DNA from: Dictyobacter vulcani
Lineage (GTDB): Bacteria; Chloroflexota; Ktedonobacteria; Ktedonobacterales; Ktedonobacteraceae
DNA: 64,000 nt
Assembly: GCF_008974265.1 (NCBI RefSeq)
Contig: NZ_BKZW01000001.1
Location: 1,054,001 to 1,118,000 of the forward strand
Reading direction: 5' to 3'
Of the stretch, positions 1-8,594 are shown one piece after another. A model generated the notes under the pieces. The model saw nothing but the letters and a program-made list of their open reading frames with translations, made no database searches and was not told the origin of the DNA. Every line of letters starts with the position of its first letter. Within the stretch, counting starts at the first letter, position 1. The translations under genes and the position numbers were made by a program.

Positions 1-648
1 AATAGATCCACCACCACGTCCAACGATAATTACATCGGCTTCACCGTGCTCATTCAACAGATCCAATGCCGCGGCAATGGATGCTGGAGCCTCAGCGCCC
101 TGCACCAGAGAGGGCGCAAAAATAACCTGTGCCAGAGGATACCGATTACGCAATGTTCGTAGCATATCTCGTAAAGCGGCAGCCTGAGGCGAACTCACAA
201 TACCGATTATAGCAGGTTGGACTGGCAAGGGGCGTTTACGAGCGGGATCGAATAGTCCCTCAGCCTCTAACTGGGCTTTCAGCCGCTCAAATTTGCGAAA
301 GAGGGCTCCTTCACCCAGGGACATAACTTCATCCACATAAAACTGAAGTTTGCCATCACGCTCGTAAAATGACACACGACCATTCACGGCCAATGCCATG
401 CCATCACGCAAAGGAGGAGCCGAGGTTCGGAGCCGAGCGTTTTTAAAAAACACACATGGCAACTGGGCATCGCCCTCTTTTAGCGTAAAATAACAATGAC
501 CAGAAGGATAGGTTTTACAATTCGAGACTTCACCGTGCACCCAAATATTTTGCAAAATATCATTGGTCTCGAGCAGTTCTTTCAGATAAAGTGAAAGAGC
601 CGAAACACTGATTGCAGATGGGGTGCCGAGAGAGTCTTGAAAGAGCAT
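1..648 (-). CDS. xseA: Exodeoxyribonuclease VII large subunit, N-terminal part (cut by window edge)
   Basis: XseA is the catalytic large subunit of exonuclease VII, a cytoplasmic nuclease that degrades single-stranded DNA together with XseB. The 216 residues visible, from the ATG at 646-648, start with an OB-fold nucleic-acid-binding region (about residues 10-105, with HGEVSNCKTYPSGHCYFTLK) and run into the catalytic domain (IGIVSSPQAAALRDMLRTL, then DVIIVGRGGGSI at the window edge). These motifs are diagnostic for the family. The C-terminal half lies outside the window, so the truncation is not biological. A strong AGGAGG sequence lies about 10 bases before the start, inside the last codons of the accB-like gene 5 bases upstream, which suggests translational coupling in the same minus-strand operon. 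XseB is not visible here. Confidence 0.93.
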   Translation of the reverse strand, partial: MLFQDSLGTPSAISVSALSLYLKELLETNDILQNIWVHGEVSNCKTYPSGHCYFTLKEGDAQLPCVFFKNARLRTSAPPLRDGMALAVNGRVSFYERDGKLQFYVDEVMSLGEGALFRKFERLKAQLEAEGLFDPARKRPLPVQPAIIGIVSSPQAAALRDMLRTLRNRYPLAQVIFAPSLVQGAEAPASIAAALDLLNEHGEADVIIVGRGGGSI

Positions 649-653
649 AGGGC

Positions 654-1139
654 TTACGCCTCCTCTGAGCTATCGATCACGATCAATTGTTGGCCATATT
701 CAACCGCCTGACCATCCTGGATCAGGATCTCGACGACACGACCAGCATGGGTGCTTTCAACCTCGTTAATCACATTCAATGATTGAATTGTGCCCACAAG
801 CTGTCCTGCTTTGACGCGATCTCCGACCGCAACCAATGGATTTCCTTTTGGTTTACCCCAGCTATGAAAAATACCGACAAGAGATGCGTTAATAGTATGT
901 CTGGTATCGCTGGGAGTAGGGGTAGATGTCGCAGCAAGATCATCTTCAGTAGCAAGGACTGGATAAGACTCCACCTGGCTACCCGCTTGCAATTTCGCTT
1001 TGCGCAACACCAGTTGCATCCCTGCTTCAGCACGCTTGATCTCAAGTTCAGAGACATCACTCTCATCTAGCAACCGGACTAATCGTTGCAGTTGCTCAAC
1101 ACTTATCTGTTTGGTCGGGACGGAATTCTCATTCGACAT
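654..1139 (-). CDS. AccB-like biotin/lipoyl-domain protein lacking the biotinylation lysine
   Basis: This is a homologue of the biotin carboxyl carrier protein of acetyl-CoA carboxylase (161 aa). The N-terminal helical region (ISVEQLQRLVRLLDESDVSE) is typical of AccB. A Pro/Thr-rich linker follows, and then a biotinyl domain at about residues 85-160. The normal AMKM-type loop reads GTIQSLNVINEVES, so the lysine that carries biotin is Asn122 (codon 774-776) and the preceding Met is Leu. Without this lysine the protein cannot be biotinylated in the known way. It resembles plant BADC proteins, which are lysine-less BCCP homologues that bind ACCase and inhibit it; that parallel is an inference. 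I chose the ATG at 1137-1139 because GAGGT lies 7 bases upstream; an in-frame ATG at 1178 is less well placed. The gene lies between efp and xseA, the usual place of accB. A functional AccB may be encoded elsewhere. Confidence 0.85.
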   Translation of the reverse strand: MSNENSVPTKQISVEQLQRLVRLLDESDVSELEIKRAEAGMQLVLRKAKLQAGSQVESYPVLATEDDLAATSTPTPSDTRHTINASLVGIFHSWGKPKGNPLVAVGDRVKAGQLVGTIQSLNVINEVESTHAGRVVEILIQDGQAVEYGQQLIVIDSSEEA

Positions 1140-1257
1140 TGTTTCGACCTCAGCAGGATTCTTTCTGTTGCGACCCATAAAACGACTCCAATATAGTAGA
1201 TAGGCGGTAAAAGCTAGCCGTCACAACAAGCCATGTTGAGACGGCCAGGATGAACGT

Positions 1258-1815
1258 TTAAGCACGCTCGACGTAGGTACCAGTTGTGGTGTTGACACGA
1301 ATTAGATCATCGCTAGAGATAAACAGTGGCACCTGCACAACCAGACCGGTCTCGGTCGTAGCTGGCTTGTTTCCACCGGTAGCGGTATCCCCTTTATAGC
1401 CAGGCTCGGTGTAGGTAACCCGTAAGACCAGCTTCTCAGGGAGCTCGACAGATATTGGCTCTTCGTTATAACGAATAATATCCAATTCCAGATTATCAAC
1501 CAGATAATTTTTGGCTTCACCTAACTGTGATTCCATTAATACAATATCTTCATAGGTACTGGTATCCATAAAGTGATACTGCTCGCCCTCTTGATATTGG
1601 TACGTGACATTTGAGCGATCCAGGTAAATACGTTTGAATTTATCACCGGCATCGCAGGTACGATCTACCGTCGCGCCCGAACGCAAGTTACGCAATTTCA
1701 GACGCACAATCGCGCCACCGCGACCAATCTTTACATGTTGCCACTCAAGAATCGAACACAACTGCCCCTCAAACTCGATCGTGACACCTTTTTTCAAATC
1801 ACCAGTTGAAATCAT
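1258..1815 (-). CDS. efp: Elongation factor P with arginine at the modified tip position
   Basis: EF-P binds stalled ribosomes between the P and E sites and promotes peptide bonds at polyproline stretches. The protein has 185 residues, the usual length, with the KOW-like N-terminal domain, a central OB domain and a C-terminal OB domain bearing the EF-P signature (GYKGDTATGGNKPATTETG). The loop that reaches the peptidyl-transferase centre reads VKIGRGGAIVR, so residue 32 is Arg (CGC, 1720-1722) where E. coli and B. subtilis have Lys. Arg at this site is known from EarP-type EF-P, which is rhamnosylated. No earP, epmA or ymfI homologue is visible here, so the modification is unknown. The ATG at 1813-1815 is preceded by AGGAG at 10 bases; a TTG two codons upstream is possible but too close. 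It sits in the aroKB-aroQ-peptidase-efp-accB operon. Confidence 0.95.
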   Translation of the reverse strand: MISTGDLKKGVTIEFEGQLCSILEWQHVKIGRGGAIVRLKLRNLRSGATVDRTCDAGDKFKRIYLDRSNVTYQYQEGEQYHFMDTSTYEDIVLMESQLGEAKNYLVDNLELDIIRYNEEPISVELPEKLVLRVTYTEPGYKGDTATGGNKPATTETGLVVQVPLFISSDDLIRVNTTTGTYVERA

Positions 1816-1830
1816 GAACAAAAATCTCCT

Positions 1831-2931
1831 TTAGCGCTGAATCACCAGATCAGTTGGTGACTGCGTTAATACTTCAACACCATCTTCTTTAACCAACACG
1901 CAATCCTCTACGCGGGTACCTGTCCATCCAGGAATATAGACACCTGGTTCAACCGTCACGACAGAGCCCGCTGGCAATGTGACATCTTCAGGGGCACGTT
2001 GTGAAAGCGAAGGATTTTCATGTATCTCCAGACCGACACCATGGCCAGTGCTATGGATATAGTACTCTGCCAGTCCTGCTTCTGCCAATACATTACGTGC
2101 CAGGGCATCAGCTTCCCGACCGGATAAGCCGGCATGCAACCCCTGCTCGCAGGTCTTCATGGCGCGCAAAACAGTCTCATACACCTCTTTCATGCGGGGC
2201 TCGGCTGGCTCACCCAGGCAGATTGTACGCGTCATATCAGCACAGTAACCTTTATAGCGCGCGCCCATATCAATGGTAATCAGCTCACCCCGTTGAATCT
2301 GACGCTGGCCTGGAATCGCATGAGGCATCGATCCATTGGGACCCGAGGCAACAATCGAATTAAACGATGTACCATCTGCACCTAACTCCACCATTTTACG
2401 AGATATTTCCCACGCCACATCTTGCTCGGTCATGCCTGGCTGAATCCATTGGCACAGGTGCGTAAATGTCTCATCAGTAATGGCGATAGCACGCTTCAGC
2501 AGTTCCAATTCATGCGGCTGTTTGACATAGCGCAGGCTATTGACGACCGATTCCGCAAACGGATGCAAGGTAAAAATACCCTCGCCAGCCTGGCGTAACT
2601 GCTCATAACTGGCATAGCTCACTACCGTTGACTCAAAACCGATCTTCTGCCAACCATGCTCCTGAGCGAGAGAGACAAGTGCGCTGGTATAATTGCGGCC
2701 AGCAGGAATGACAACATCCCAGCCTGGAGCTTCACGCGCGGCAACCTCACCATACAATGGATTGGTGAAAAGAATCTGTTGTTGCGCACTGACAACAACA
2801 GAACCAGCGCCCTCCTCATCATTGAGCCATCCACTCAAATAAGAAGCACTCTGTGGCTGTGTCACATAAAAAGCATCCAGTCCCTGCTCGGCGATCCATG
2901 ACCGAAATTGTTGTATGCTTTCTTGACTCAT
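1831..2931 (-). CDS. Xaa-Pro aminopeptidase/dipeptidase (M24 family)
   Basis: This is a metallopeptidase of the M24 (pita-bread) family with 366 residues. It is expected to remove N-terminal residues before proline, or to cleave Xaa-Pro dipeptides, in the cytoplasm. The creatinase-like N-terminal domain covers about residues 5-130 and the catalytic domain 140-366. All five metal ligands can be placed: D221 and D232 in ITIDMGARYKGYCADMTRT, H297 in HSTGHGVGLEIHENP, E328 in TVEPGVY, and E342 in RVEDCVLV. The neighbourhood, just upstream of efp and 16 bases downstream of aroQ on the same strand, is the common bacterial aroQ-pepP/Q-efp-accB arrangement. GAGGAG precedes the ATG by 12 bases. The family assignment is firm; whether it prefers dipeptides (PepQ) or longer peptides (PepP) cannot be decided from sequence alone. 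Confidence 0.9.
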   Translation of the reverse strand: MSQESIQQFRSWIAEQGLDAFYVTQPQSASYLSGWLNDEEGAGSVVVSAQQQILFTNPLYGEVAAREAPGWDVVIPAGRNYTSALVSLAQEHGWQKIGFESTVVSYASYEQLRQAGEGIFTLHPFAESVVNSLRYVKQPHELELLKRAIAITDETFTHLCQWIQPGMTEQDVAWEISRKMVELGADGTSFNSIVASGPNGSMPHAIPGQRQIQRGELITIDMGARYKGYCADMTRTICLGEPAEPRMKEVYETVLRAMKTCEQGLHAGLSGREADALARNVLAEAGLAEYYIHSTGHGVGLEIHENPSLSQRAPEDVTLPAGSVVTVEPGVYIPGWTGTRVEDCVLVKEDGVEVLTQSPTDLVIQR

Positions 2932-2947
2932 AGTTATCTTTTTCTCC

Positions 2948-3385
2948 TCACTCGTTTACCAATGTTGTCAAAGCCTCCAGGGCCAATCGGTAGCCAAGCC
3001 ATCCCAGACCAGCTATTTGCCCTCGACAGACTGGAGCGATTACCGAATGCTGACGAAATTCCTCACGGGCATACACATTGCTTAAGTGTACCTCAATCGT
3101 GGGCAAAGCAGCATCAGCCAGAGCATCGCGCAAGGCAATCGAATAATGTGTCAATGCGCCAGGATTGATAACAATGCCAGCGGCACGTTGGCGCTGTTGC
3201 TGAATATAGTCGATCAACGCCCCTTCGTGGTTGGATTGGAAACACTCAACGCTCACACCCAGCGTGGTTGCACGTTCACGAACCGCAGCATGGATCTGCT
3301 CCAAAGTCATCGTACCATAAATTCCAGGTTCACGCGTACCTAACATATTGAGATTTGGGCCACTTAGAATGAGGAAATTGCGCAT
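2948..3385 (-). CDS. aroQ: 3-dehydroquinate dehydratase, type II
   Basis: AroQ converts 3-dehydroquinate to 3-dehydroshikimate, step three of the shikimate pathway, in the cytoplasm. With 145 residues it has the type II length. The start [20 protein letters not shown] is diagnostic. The catalytic Tyr is in REPGIYG (residue 23) and the catalytic His in IEVHLSN. The gene follows fused aroKB by only 6 bases on the same strand, so three consecutive functions of the pathway (shikimate kinase, dehydroquinate synthase and dehydratase) are co-transcribed. The Shine-Dalgarno sequence (AGAAGAA) is weak, which fits coupling to the upstream stop. Confidence 0.95.
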   Translation of the reverse strand: MRNFLILSGPNLNMLGTREPGIYGTMTLEQIHAAVRERATTLGVSVECFQSNHEGALIDYIQQQRQRAAGIVINPGALTHYSIALRDALADAALPTIEVHLSNVYAREEFRQHSVIAPVCRGQIAGLGWLGYRLALEALTTLVNE

Positions 3386-3391
3386 TTCTTC

Positions 3392-5050
3392 TTACTTTTC
3401 TCCCATGAACGTTGTAATGACACGCTCAACCAGCTCATCTGGCAACGGCGTAATCTCTACCTTGCCAATCTGTCTGGGCATAATCCAACGCACACGCTTG
3501 CCAACCACCTTTTTATCCAGCTGCATGGCCGCCAGAATGTCTTGTGCTCGCACCTTACCCGTATAGGCAATCGGTAATCCCAGAGCAGCCAGCAATTGAT
3601 TCTGGCGCATAGCATCCTGTTCATCAAACAAACCTGCCTCTTGAGCAAGTTCAGCCGCCACGACCATGCCAATTGAAATCGCCTCACCATGCAGCCATTC
3701 GCCATAACCAGAAACGTTCTCCAGGGCGTGTCCAAAGGTGTGGCCATAATTCAAGATAGCTCGCTGCCCTTGTTCCCGCTCATCTTCCTCAATCACACCT
3801 GCTTTAATGTCTATGCAACGAGCAATGATGCGACAGAGTAGCGCGACAGGAGGCTGGGAGAAATCTCGCAATGCGTTCGCATGCTCCTCCAGGAGGGAGA
3901 ACAACTCAGCGTCAAGTATGATACCATACTTTACAATTTCTGCCCATCCCTCGATACGTGAGCGCGTCGGCAGCGAAAGAAGCGTAGCAGGATCGGCCAA
4001 TACCAGGCGCGGATGATAAAAAGCACCAATTAAATTTTTGCCGCGAGGATGGTTGATACCAGTTTTGCCACCTATAGCGGAATCCACCTGTGCTAGTAAT
4101 GAAGTGGGTACCTGAATTAAGGGAACTCCACGCAAATAGGTCGCAGCCACAAATCCAACCAGATCTCCAACCACGCCACCACCCAGCGCAACCAGAGCCT
4201 CACGACGCTCGGCCTGATGTTCCAGCAACCAGTCGTACAGGGCAAAGAGTTGTTGCTGGGACTTACTGCCCTCCCCTGCTGGCAGTGTATAGACCTGAGG
4301 CTCAAAGCCAGCGGCAGTCAATTGTTGGAGGAGTGCAGGAATATAAAAATCATGGATATTGCTATCTGTCACAAGAAATATCCGTGGAGGAAGTTGGAGT
4401 TGTTTCAGATAAGTAGCCAGGCGTGACAGTCCTCCCCACTCTACAACTGCATCATAGCCAGCACCGATATGAACTCGCCGTATCATTGAAGTTACCTGTT
4501 CAGGGGAAGTGGAATCATCAAGCATCGTCATAATCTCCAGAGCTACCTGCTCAGCCTGTTTTCCCTGCGTAAAACAGGTATATTCAGCTTCTTGATACCA
4601 CGCCTCACGAACTGCCAGCATCTTCTGTAAATTAGCCAGAGGATCAGGACCCGATAAGAGAGGGCGTACTTCCACCACCTGACCGCTTTGTTGCTCGTGT
4701 GCATGTTGAGCCTGCAAACGCCTGAGCGAAATCAGCGGATCAACCTGGAGGAACACACGCACGCCAGATTGCGCCATTAACGCGCGATTCTCTGGCAATA
4801 CAACAATGCCACCACCGGTAACGATGATGGCATTTGATGGTTGCTGAATGGCTTGAGCCAGGATGCGGGCCTCCAGGGAGCGGAAATGAGCCTCACCATG
4901 TCGTGCAAAAATTGCAGGAATGCGCTCTCCATACTCCTGTTCGATGAGCGCGTCGACATCCAGTAAGGGACGTCCCAGTCGCTGCGCTAAAAGACGCCCG
5001 ACGGTACTTTTTCCACTCCCAGACAACCCAATCAAAAACACATGTCGCAT
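3392..5050 (-). CDS. aroKB: Bifunctional shikimate kinase / 3-dehydroquinate synthase fusion
   Basis: This single 552-residue protein carries two shikimate-pathway enzymes. Residues 1 to about 175 are shikimate kinase: Walker A GLSGSGKST at residues 8-16, the substrate Asp in LLDVDALIE, and an ARHGEAHFRSLE helix. Residues about 195-552 are NAD- and metal-dependent 3-dehydroquinate synthase: VTDSNI, EGSKSQQQLFALYDWLL, ALGGGVVGDLVGFVAATYLRG, PTSLLAQVDSAIGGKTGIN, and the zinc-site His regions NYGHTFGHALE and WLHGEAISIGM. Kinase-synthase fusions are known in other bacteria such as Thermotoga. The order differs from the usual separate aroK and aroB. The gene starts 27 bases after the stop of the CHAP protein gene and leads the aroQ-efp operon. 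Confidence 0.95.
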   Translation of the reverse strand: MRHVFLIGLSGSGKSTVGRLLAQRLGRPLLDVDALIEQEYGERIPAIFARHGEAHFRSLEARILAQAIQQPSNAIIVTGGGIVVLPENRALMAQSGVRVFLQVDPLISLRRLQAQHAHEQQSGQVVEVRPLLSGPDPLANLQKMLAVREAWYQEAEYTCFTQGKQAEQVALEIMTMLDDSTSPEQVTSMIRRVHIGAGYDAVVEWGGLSRLATYLKQLQLPPRIFLVTDSNIHDFYIPALLQQLTAAGFEPQVYTLPAGEGSKSQQQLFALYDWLLEHQAERREALVALGGGVVGDLVGFVAATYLRGVPLIQVPTSLLAQVDSAIGGKTGINHPRGKNLIGAFYHPRLVLADPATLLSLPTRSRIEGWAEIVKYGIILDAELFSLLEEHANALRDFSQPPVALLCRIIARCIDIKAGVIEEDEREQGQRAILNYGHTFGHALENVSGYGEWLHGEAISIGMVVAAELAQEAGLFDEQDAMRQNQLLAALGLPIAYTGKVRAQDILAAMQLDKKVVGKRVRWIMPRQIGKVEITPLPDELVERVITTFMGEK

Positions 5051-5077
5051 AGTGGCTATTGTATCACGATTTCGCCT

Positions 5078-7738
5078 TTAATAGAGCTCTTCATTACGAA
5101 TACTGGTGCTCAAAGAATTGACGACACTGAATACCGTTGTATCCACCGACTTCACGTGCTCTTGTACAGATGCCCCGGTACGTAAGAAAGACTGAATACG
5201 ATTATCATACACAGAAAACTCACGACCGAAGGAAAAGACATATTGTTCAAGTTGTCCAGTCTGCCGATTGAGAACCAGGATGGTATCATCTTTGGAACAA
5301 TCAGAGCTCTGCGTACAATTAGCACGATTCGTAAAAGCTCCGACCAGAATCTGCCAGCGCTGATCCCAGGTTTTGACCAGATACTGATGGGCAATATCTA
5401 GTTTTTTATCAAAGGCAACAAAAGTGCTTTGCGCCGTCTGACTGTCATACAACATAACGCTGAGCGTCGGCATACCAAAGTGGCCTACATACAGGATTTT
5501 GTGTGTCCCTACGCTCGATTGTAATTTCTGCTGTGCCAGGACCAGGTGCTGATCAAACTTCAAGACCTGGATGTCACCACTAACAGGATCATACAGGAGT
5601 ACCTGGGCGCGACCAGCATCAATGAAATCACCACTGTAGACCACCCAGTTGCCATCCAGATGGTGCTGCTCATGATAGTCGCGTACCACTAACTGCTGAT
5701 CAAAATCCATGATCCGACCTTCGCCCATGGTACGATCATACAGGAAAACTCCATCCTGCTGCGCATTGACGAAGCGCCCAACATAAACCTCCCAGTTCGA
5801 ATGCCAGAGAGTATAGCTTTGCTGATGCAGGATGGTCAGATCCGGCTTAAAATCTATAACCTGGACATTCGCGCTACGCCCCTGCTTCTCCCAATCATTC
5901 AACGGACTACCACTCAGTTCTATACCTGTAGTACTAGACTTATTAGCAGTCTCATCCGCAGGTACAACGTACCTGGTTTGAGCAGTCTTTTGCACGGCCG
6001 TCGTCTTTGTCGGTTGTGCAGTCGCTGAAGCAGCAGGTGTTTGGGTCGGCGCTGCCGTTTGTGTGGCAGCAGGCGCTGTAGTTGGCACCGGCGTTGGCAC
6101 CGCTGTCGGTTGTGGCGTAGCCGTCACGACCGGCGTCTGGGTAGGCGCGACTGGTGACGTTGCTGTCGCCGTTGGCGTTGCTGTCGCCGTTGGCGTTGGC
6201 GTAGCCGTCGCTGGTGGCGTAACTGTCACCGTTGGCGTTGGCTTTACAACTGGTGTTGCCGTAGCCTTTGGTGTAGGTGTAACCTTTGGCGTAGGCGTCG
6301 CCTTCACGGTTGGCGTCGCTTTTACGGTTGGCGTTACATCAGGTGTTGCCGTAGCTGTTGGCGTCGGCGTACCCGGTGTGTTTGTTGGTGGATCAACAAC
6401 AGTCGGATCGGTATTGGCAACAGGAGCAGGATCCGTAAGAGCCTGAGCAAAACGCTTGTACATGAAAATGCCACTGCTCTTTCCATTAAAGCGTCCAACA
6501 GAAATCTCCCACCCAGTTCCGATATCAGCCAAAGAAATGTGCTTTTTGATGTGAAGATTGGCATCCAGACGTAAAAGTTGTAGCGTGCCAGCCACACGAT
6601 CATATAACAGAATTTCAGAAGCCTTGCCACCAGAGAAATTTCCAATATGGATATCCAATGTTGAACCCCACCCACCTGTCGGAGTAGTGGCATCTCCCAG
6701 ATCCACCAATGGAGAGGCCGCATCAGGTACATGGAGCAGTTCATCATCTGGCGCACCATCAATCAAGTGAGGCCGGACTTTTTGCGAGGGCACCCGCTGC
6801 TGATTCAATTTATAGATCTGAATCCCGCCGCGCTGTCGATTATAAAGCAACAGATTGCTGGCACCGGTCCCGGTAAAGTCAGCATTAAACTCTTGATCAG
6901 ATGACGCCGGTGATAGTCCTAAAGCGATACGATCACTGGTATACGTCGCCTGCTGCTGAGTGACAGCAGTATTGGTAGCACCTGTCGTATCAGTAACGCC
7001 TGCATTGCTATCAGGGCTCGTCGAAGAAGTATTTAAGGCGGTATTCGCCTGATTCACCGAAGCGATGGGATCGCCAAAGTTTCCCATACCTGGCAATTTC
7101 GCAAACAAAGTGGCGTCAACTTTGTGCGGAAAGTAAATAAAGCGTAACTGACCATTTTGATAGCGAGGCTGATTAATGACCGAAACATTGTAATTCTTAC
7201 TGGCATACATGTATTTCGGATCATTGAAGTTTTGGTAGGTCACATCAAAACTAGCACCATCGGCACTCACAGCAGTCACAAAAGCGACATGCCCGGCCGA
7301 GCCTGCAGCCCAGGTTCCATCTCCTACAGGAAAGACGGCAATCGAAGCTACACGTGGTGTTGTTCCCACACTAAAACCGGCACCCGTTGCATCCATGGCC
7401 CAGTCAGCTGCATTACCCCAGTTCACTGGCAAATTATAGCCGAGTAAATGCCATTGTTCCCAGGCCCACCAGACACAGTTTCCTCCCAGAGGATAAGGAC
7501 CTGGACAAAGCATATAGGGATTGCCATCCGGCGAAAAATAGGAAGCACCACACCAGTTCGGCATATGCTGAACATTAGCCCGTGCACTCACTGGAGTAGC
7601 TATTAAAGGCGAGAATTGTACAAAGATGAGCATACAGAGAAGAAATACGCCAACACTTTTTACCCGGATGCGGTGACGCGAGTAACCGCCAAACATACGT
7701 GTTGCCTTCAGCATCCTTCCCTGGGCTGAAACAAGCAT
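5078..7738 (-). CDS. Secreted CHAP-domain protein with Thr/Pro-rich linker and C-terminal repeat domain
   Basis: This large exported protein (about 886 aa) probably cleaves peptidoglycan or other amide-linked polymers. A signal-type hydrophobic segment (VGVFLLCMLIFVQFSPLIA) lies after a basic N-terminus. The CHAP (amidase/endopeptidase) domain covers about residues 60-215, with the presumed catalytic Cys in GGNCVWWAWEQW and His in GHVAFVTAV. A first block of FG-GAP-like repeats follows (SNLLLYNRQRGGIQIYKL, SEILLYDRVAGTLQLLRL). Next comes a long TP/TA-rich linker, and then further repeats of the pattern xVLLYDPVSGDIQVLKFD up to the C-terminus; these suggest a beta-propeller-like binding domain. 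The start is ambiguous: a GTG at 7747 lies too close to AGGAAGG, while the ATG at 7736-7738 has spacing 10. Biological substrate unknown. Confidence 0.85.
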   Translation of the reverse strand: MLVSAQGRMLKATRMFGGYSRHRIRVKSVGVFLLCMLIFVQFSPLIATPVSARANVQHMPNWCGASYFSPDGNPYMLCPGPYPLGGNCVWWAWEQWHLLGYNLPVNWGNAADWAMDATGAGFSVGTTPRVASIAVFPVGDGTWAAGSAGHVAFVTAVSADGASFDVTYQNFNDPKYMYASKNYNVSVINQPRYQNGQLRFIYFPHKVDATLFAKLPGMGNFGDPIASVNQANTALNTSSTSPDSNAGVTDTTGATNTAVTQQQATYTSDRIALGLSPASSDQEFNADFTGTGASNLLLYNRQRGGIQIYKLNQQRVPSQKVRPHLIDGAPDDELLHVPDAASPLVDLGDATTPTGGWGSTLDIHIGNFSGGKASEILLYDRVAGTLQLLRLDANLHIKKHISLADIGTGWEISVGRFNGKSSGIFMYKRFAQALTDPAPVANTDPTVVDPPTNTPGTPTPTATATPDVTPTVKATPTVKATPTPKVTPTPKATATPVVKPTPTVTVTPPATATPTPTATATPTATATSPVAPTQTPVVTATPQPTAVPTPVPTTAPAATQTAAPTQTPAASATAQPTKTTAVQKTAQTRYVVPADETANKSSTTGIELSGSPLNDWEKQGRSANVQVIDFKPDLTILHQQSYTLWHSNWEVYVGRFVNAQQDGVFLYDRTMGEGRIMDFDQQLVVRDYHEQHHLDGNWVVYSGDFIDAGRAQVLLYDPVSGDIQVLKFDQHLVLAQQKLQSSVGTHKILYVGHFGMPTLSVMLYDSQTAQSTFVAFDKKLDIAHQYLVKTWDQRWQILVGAFTNRANCTQSSDCSKDDTILVLNRQTGQLEQYVFSFGREFSVYDNRIQSFLRTGASVQEHVKSVDTTVFSVVNSLSTSIRNEELY
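5990..6410 (-). repeat. Low-complexity Thr/Pro/Ala-coding repeat region
   Basis: Within the CHAP protein gene the DNA is a degenerate tandem array of short units such as GTTGGCGTAGCCGTC on the plus strand, coding for TPTPTATATP-type sequence with occasional V and K. This is an extended linker, probably extracellular and perhaps glycosylated. The same bases give a long Val/Gly-rich open frame on the plus strand, which is only a shadow. Confidence 0.8.
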
Positions 7739-7800
7739 ACAGGTCACACCTTCCTAAGAAATGCAGGGATGGTAAAAGGACGATTAGTTACTTCCCTGAA

Positions 7801-7945
7801 TAGTATGGCTATTCAATCGTGTACGTAACGTCGCCTGCCAGGCAGCACCATGTTCCGCGATGCTGATCAGCTTTCGGTAGATGAGTTGTAGCGACGTCTG
7901 AGCCGCGGGTGAGCGGCAGTCACGATTGCTTTTCACTAGTATGCA
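7801..7945. repeat. 145-bp dispersed palindromic repeat, copy 1
   Basis: This is one of three copies of a roughly 145-bp element (others at 52701-52846 and 61859-62003). All share CAATCGTG near one end and CACGATTG near the other (here 7814-7821 and 7921-7928), an inner arm pair (ACGTCGC at 7828-7834 and GCGACGT at 7891-7897), a CTGCCAGGC-like block and a CTGATCA centre. No convincing protein is encoded. The copy lies upstream of the CHAP protein gene. It could be a non-autonomous mobile element or a structured RNA/DNA element. Confidence 0.8.
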
Positions 7946-7988
7946 ATCAGATACATCAATGCAAATATTTCGAACCACAAAACAAAAG

Positions 7989-8006
7989 GTGTGTCTATAG
8001 ACACAC
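7989..8006. promoter_or_regulatory. 18-bp perfect palindrome, candidate operator
   Basis: GTGTGTCTATAGACACAC is a perfect 18-bp palindrome about 250 bases upstream of the CHAP protein start. The core half GTGTCTATAG recurs at 10045-10054, just upstream of the sedolisin gene. Symmetry suggests binding of a dimeric regulator; no binding protein can be named. Confidence 0.4.
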
Positions 8007-8227
8007 AGATTGATATATCAGTTGCAAAGGTAGCAGACAGTCTTATCAGGAATTGTAAAAAATAGGCACCCCTGACATACAGAAAATTATAACATTGTAC
8101 TTATAAGGAATCAAGGCACCCATCCTCATTTTTAGTACTTACGTGTGTAGAGAGAGCCATAAACCTCATCCGATACGGAGTATCTTATCTACCAGCCCCG
8201 CGCATGAAATTTTTTGCGGCAAAGTGC

Positions 8228-8256
8228 TTGACAACAGGTAAGATCGATGCTATTAT
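8228..8256 (+). promoter_or_regulatory. Sigma-70-type promoter for the tRNA-Val pair
   Basis: TTGACA at 8228-8233 and TATTAT at 8251-8256 are separated by exactly 17 bases. The first tRNA begins 12 bases after the -10 box, so this is a near-consensus housekeeping promoter for the tRNA unit. Confidence 0.85.
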
Positions 8257-8268
8257 TGTCTCCGTTGA

Positions 8269-8342
<74 letters not shown>

Positions 8343-8380
8343 CTTATACACCTGGAAATACTTTTCCATCATTTATTCCT

Positions 8381-8454
<74 letters not shown>

Positions 8455-8455
8455 C

Positions 8456-8513
8456 CAGCACAAAAAGGGACCGCCCACTTATTCAGGTAAGTGGGCGGTC
8501 CCTTTTTGTGCTG
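8456..8513 (+). terminator. Terminator-like hairpin after the tRNA-Val pair
   Basis: There is a perfect 26-bp inverted repeat (8456-8481 with 8488-8513) around a 6-base loop. The arms end in an A-run/T-run that gives a T-rich tail inside the right arm. It separates the tRNA genes from the convergent sedolisin gene and may work in both directions. Confidence 0.8.
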
Positions 8514-8594
8514 ATCAAATCAGCAAGGAGGAAAGTTGTTATAAGTCGGGCACTGATGCCCCCGGGTTAGCAGGGACATCAGAACCATGTGTAG

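Noticed and set aside
6063..6446. Long Val/Gly-rich open frame on the plus strand
   Set aside because: It is the complement of the Thr/Pro linker of the CHAP protein; low complexity opens several frames at once.
7784..7978. Open frame of 64 codons over repeat copy 1
   Set aside because: It covers the dispersed repeat; the other copies do not keep the frame.
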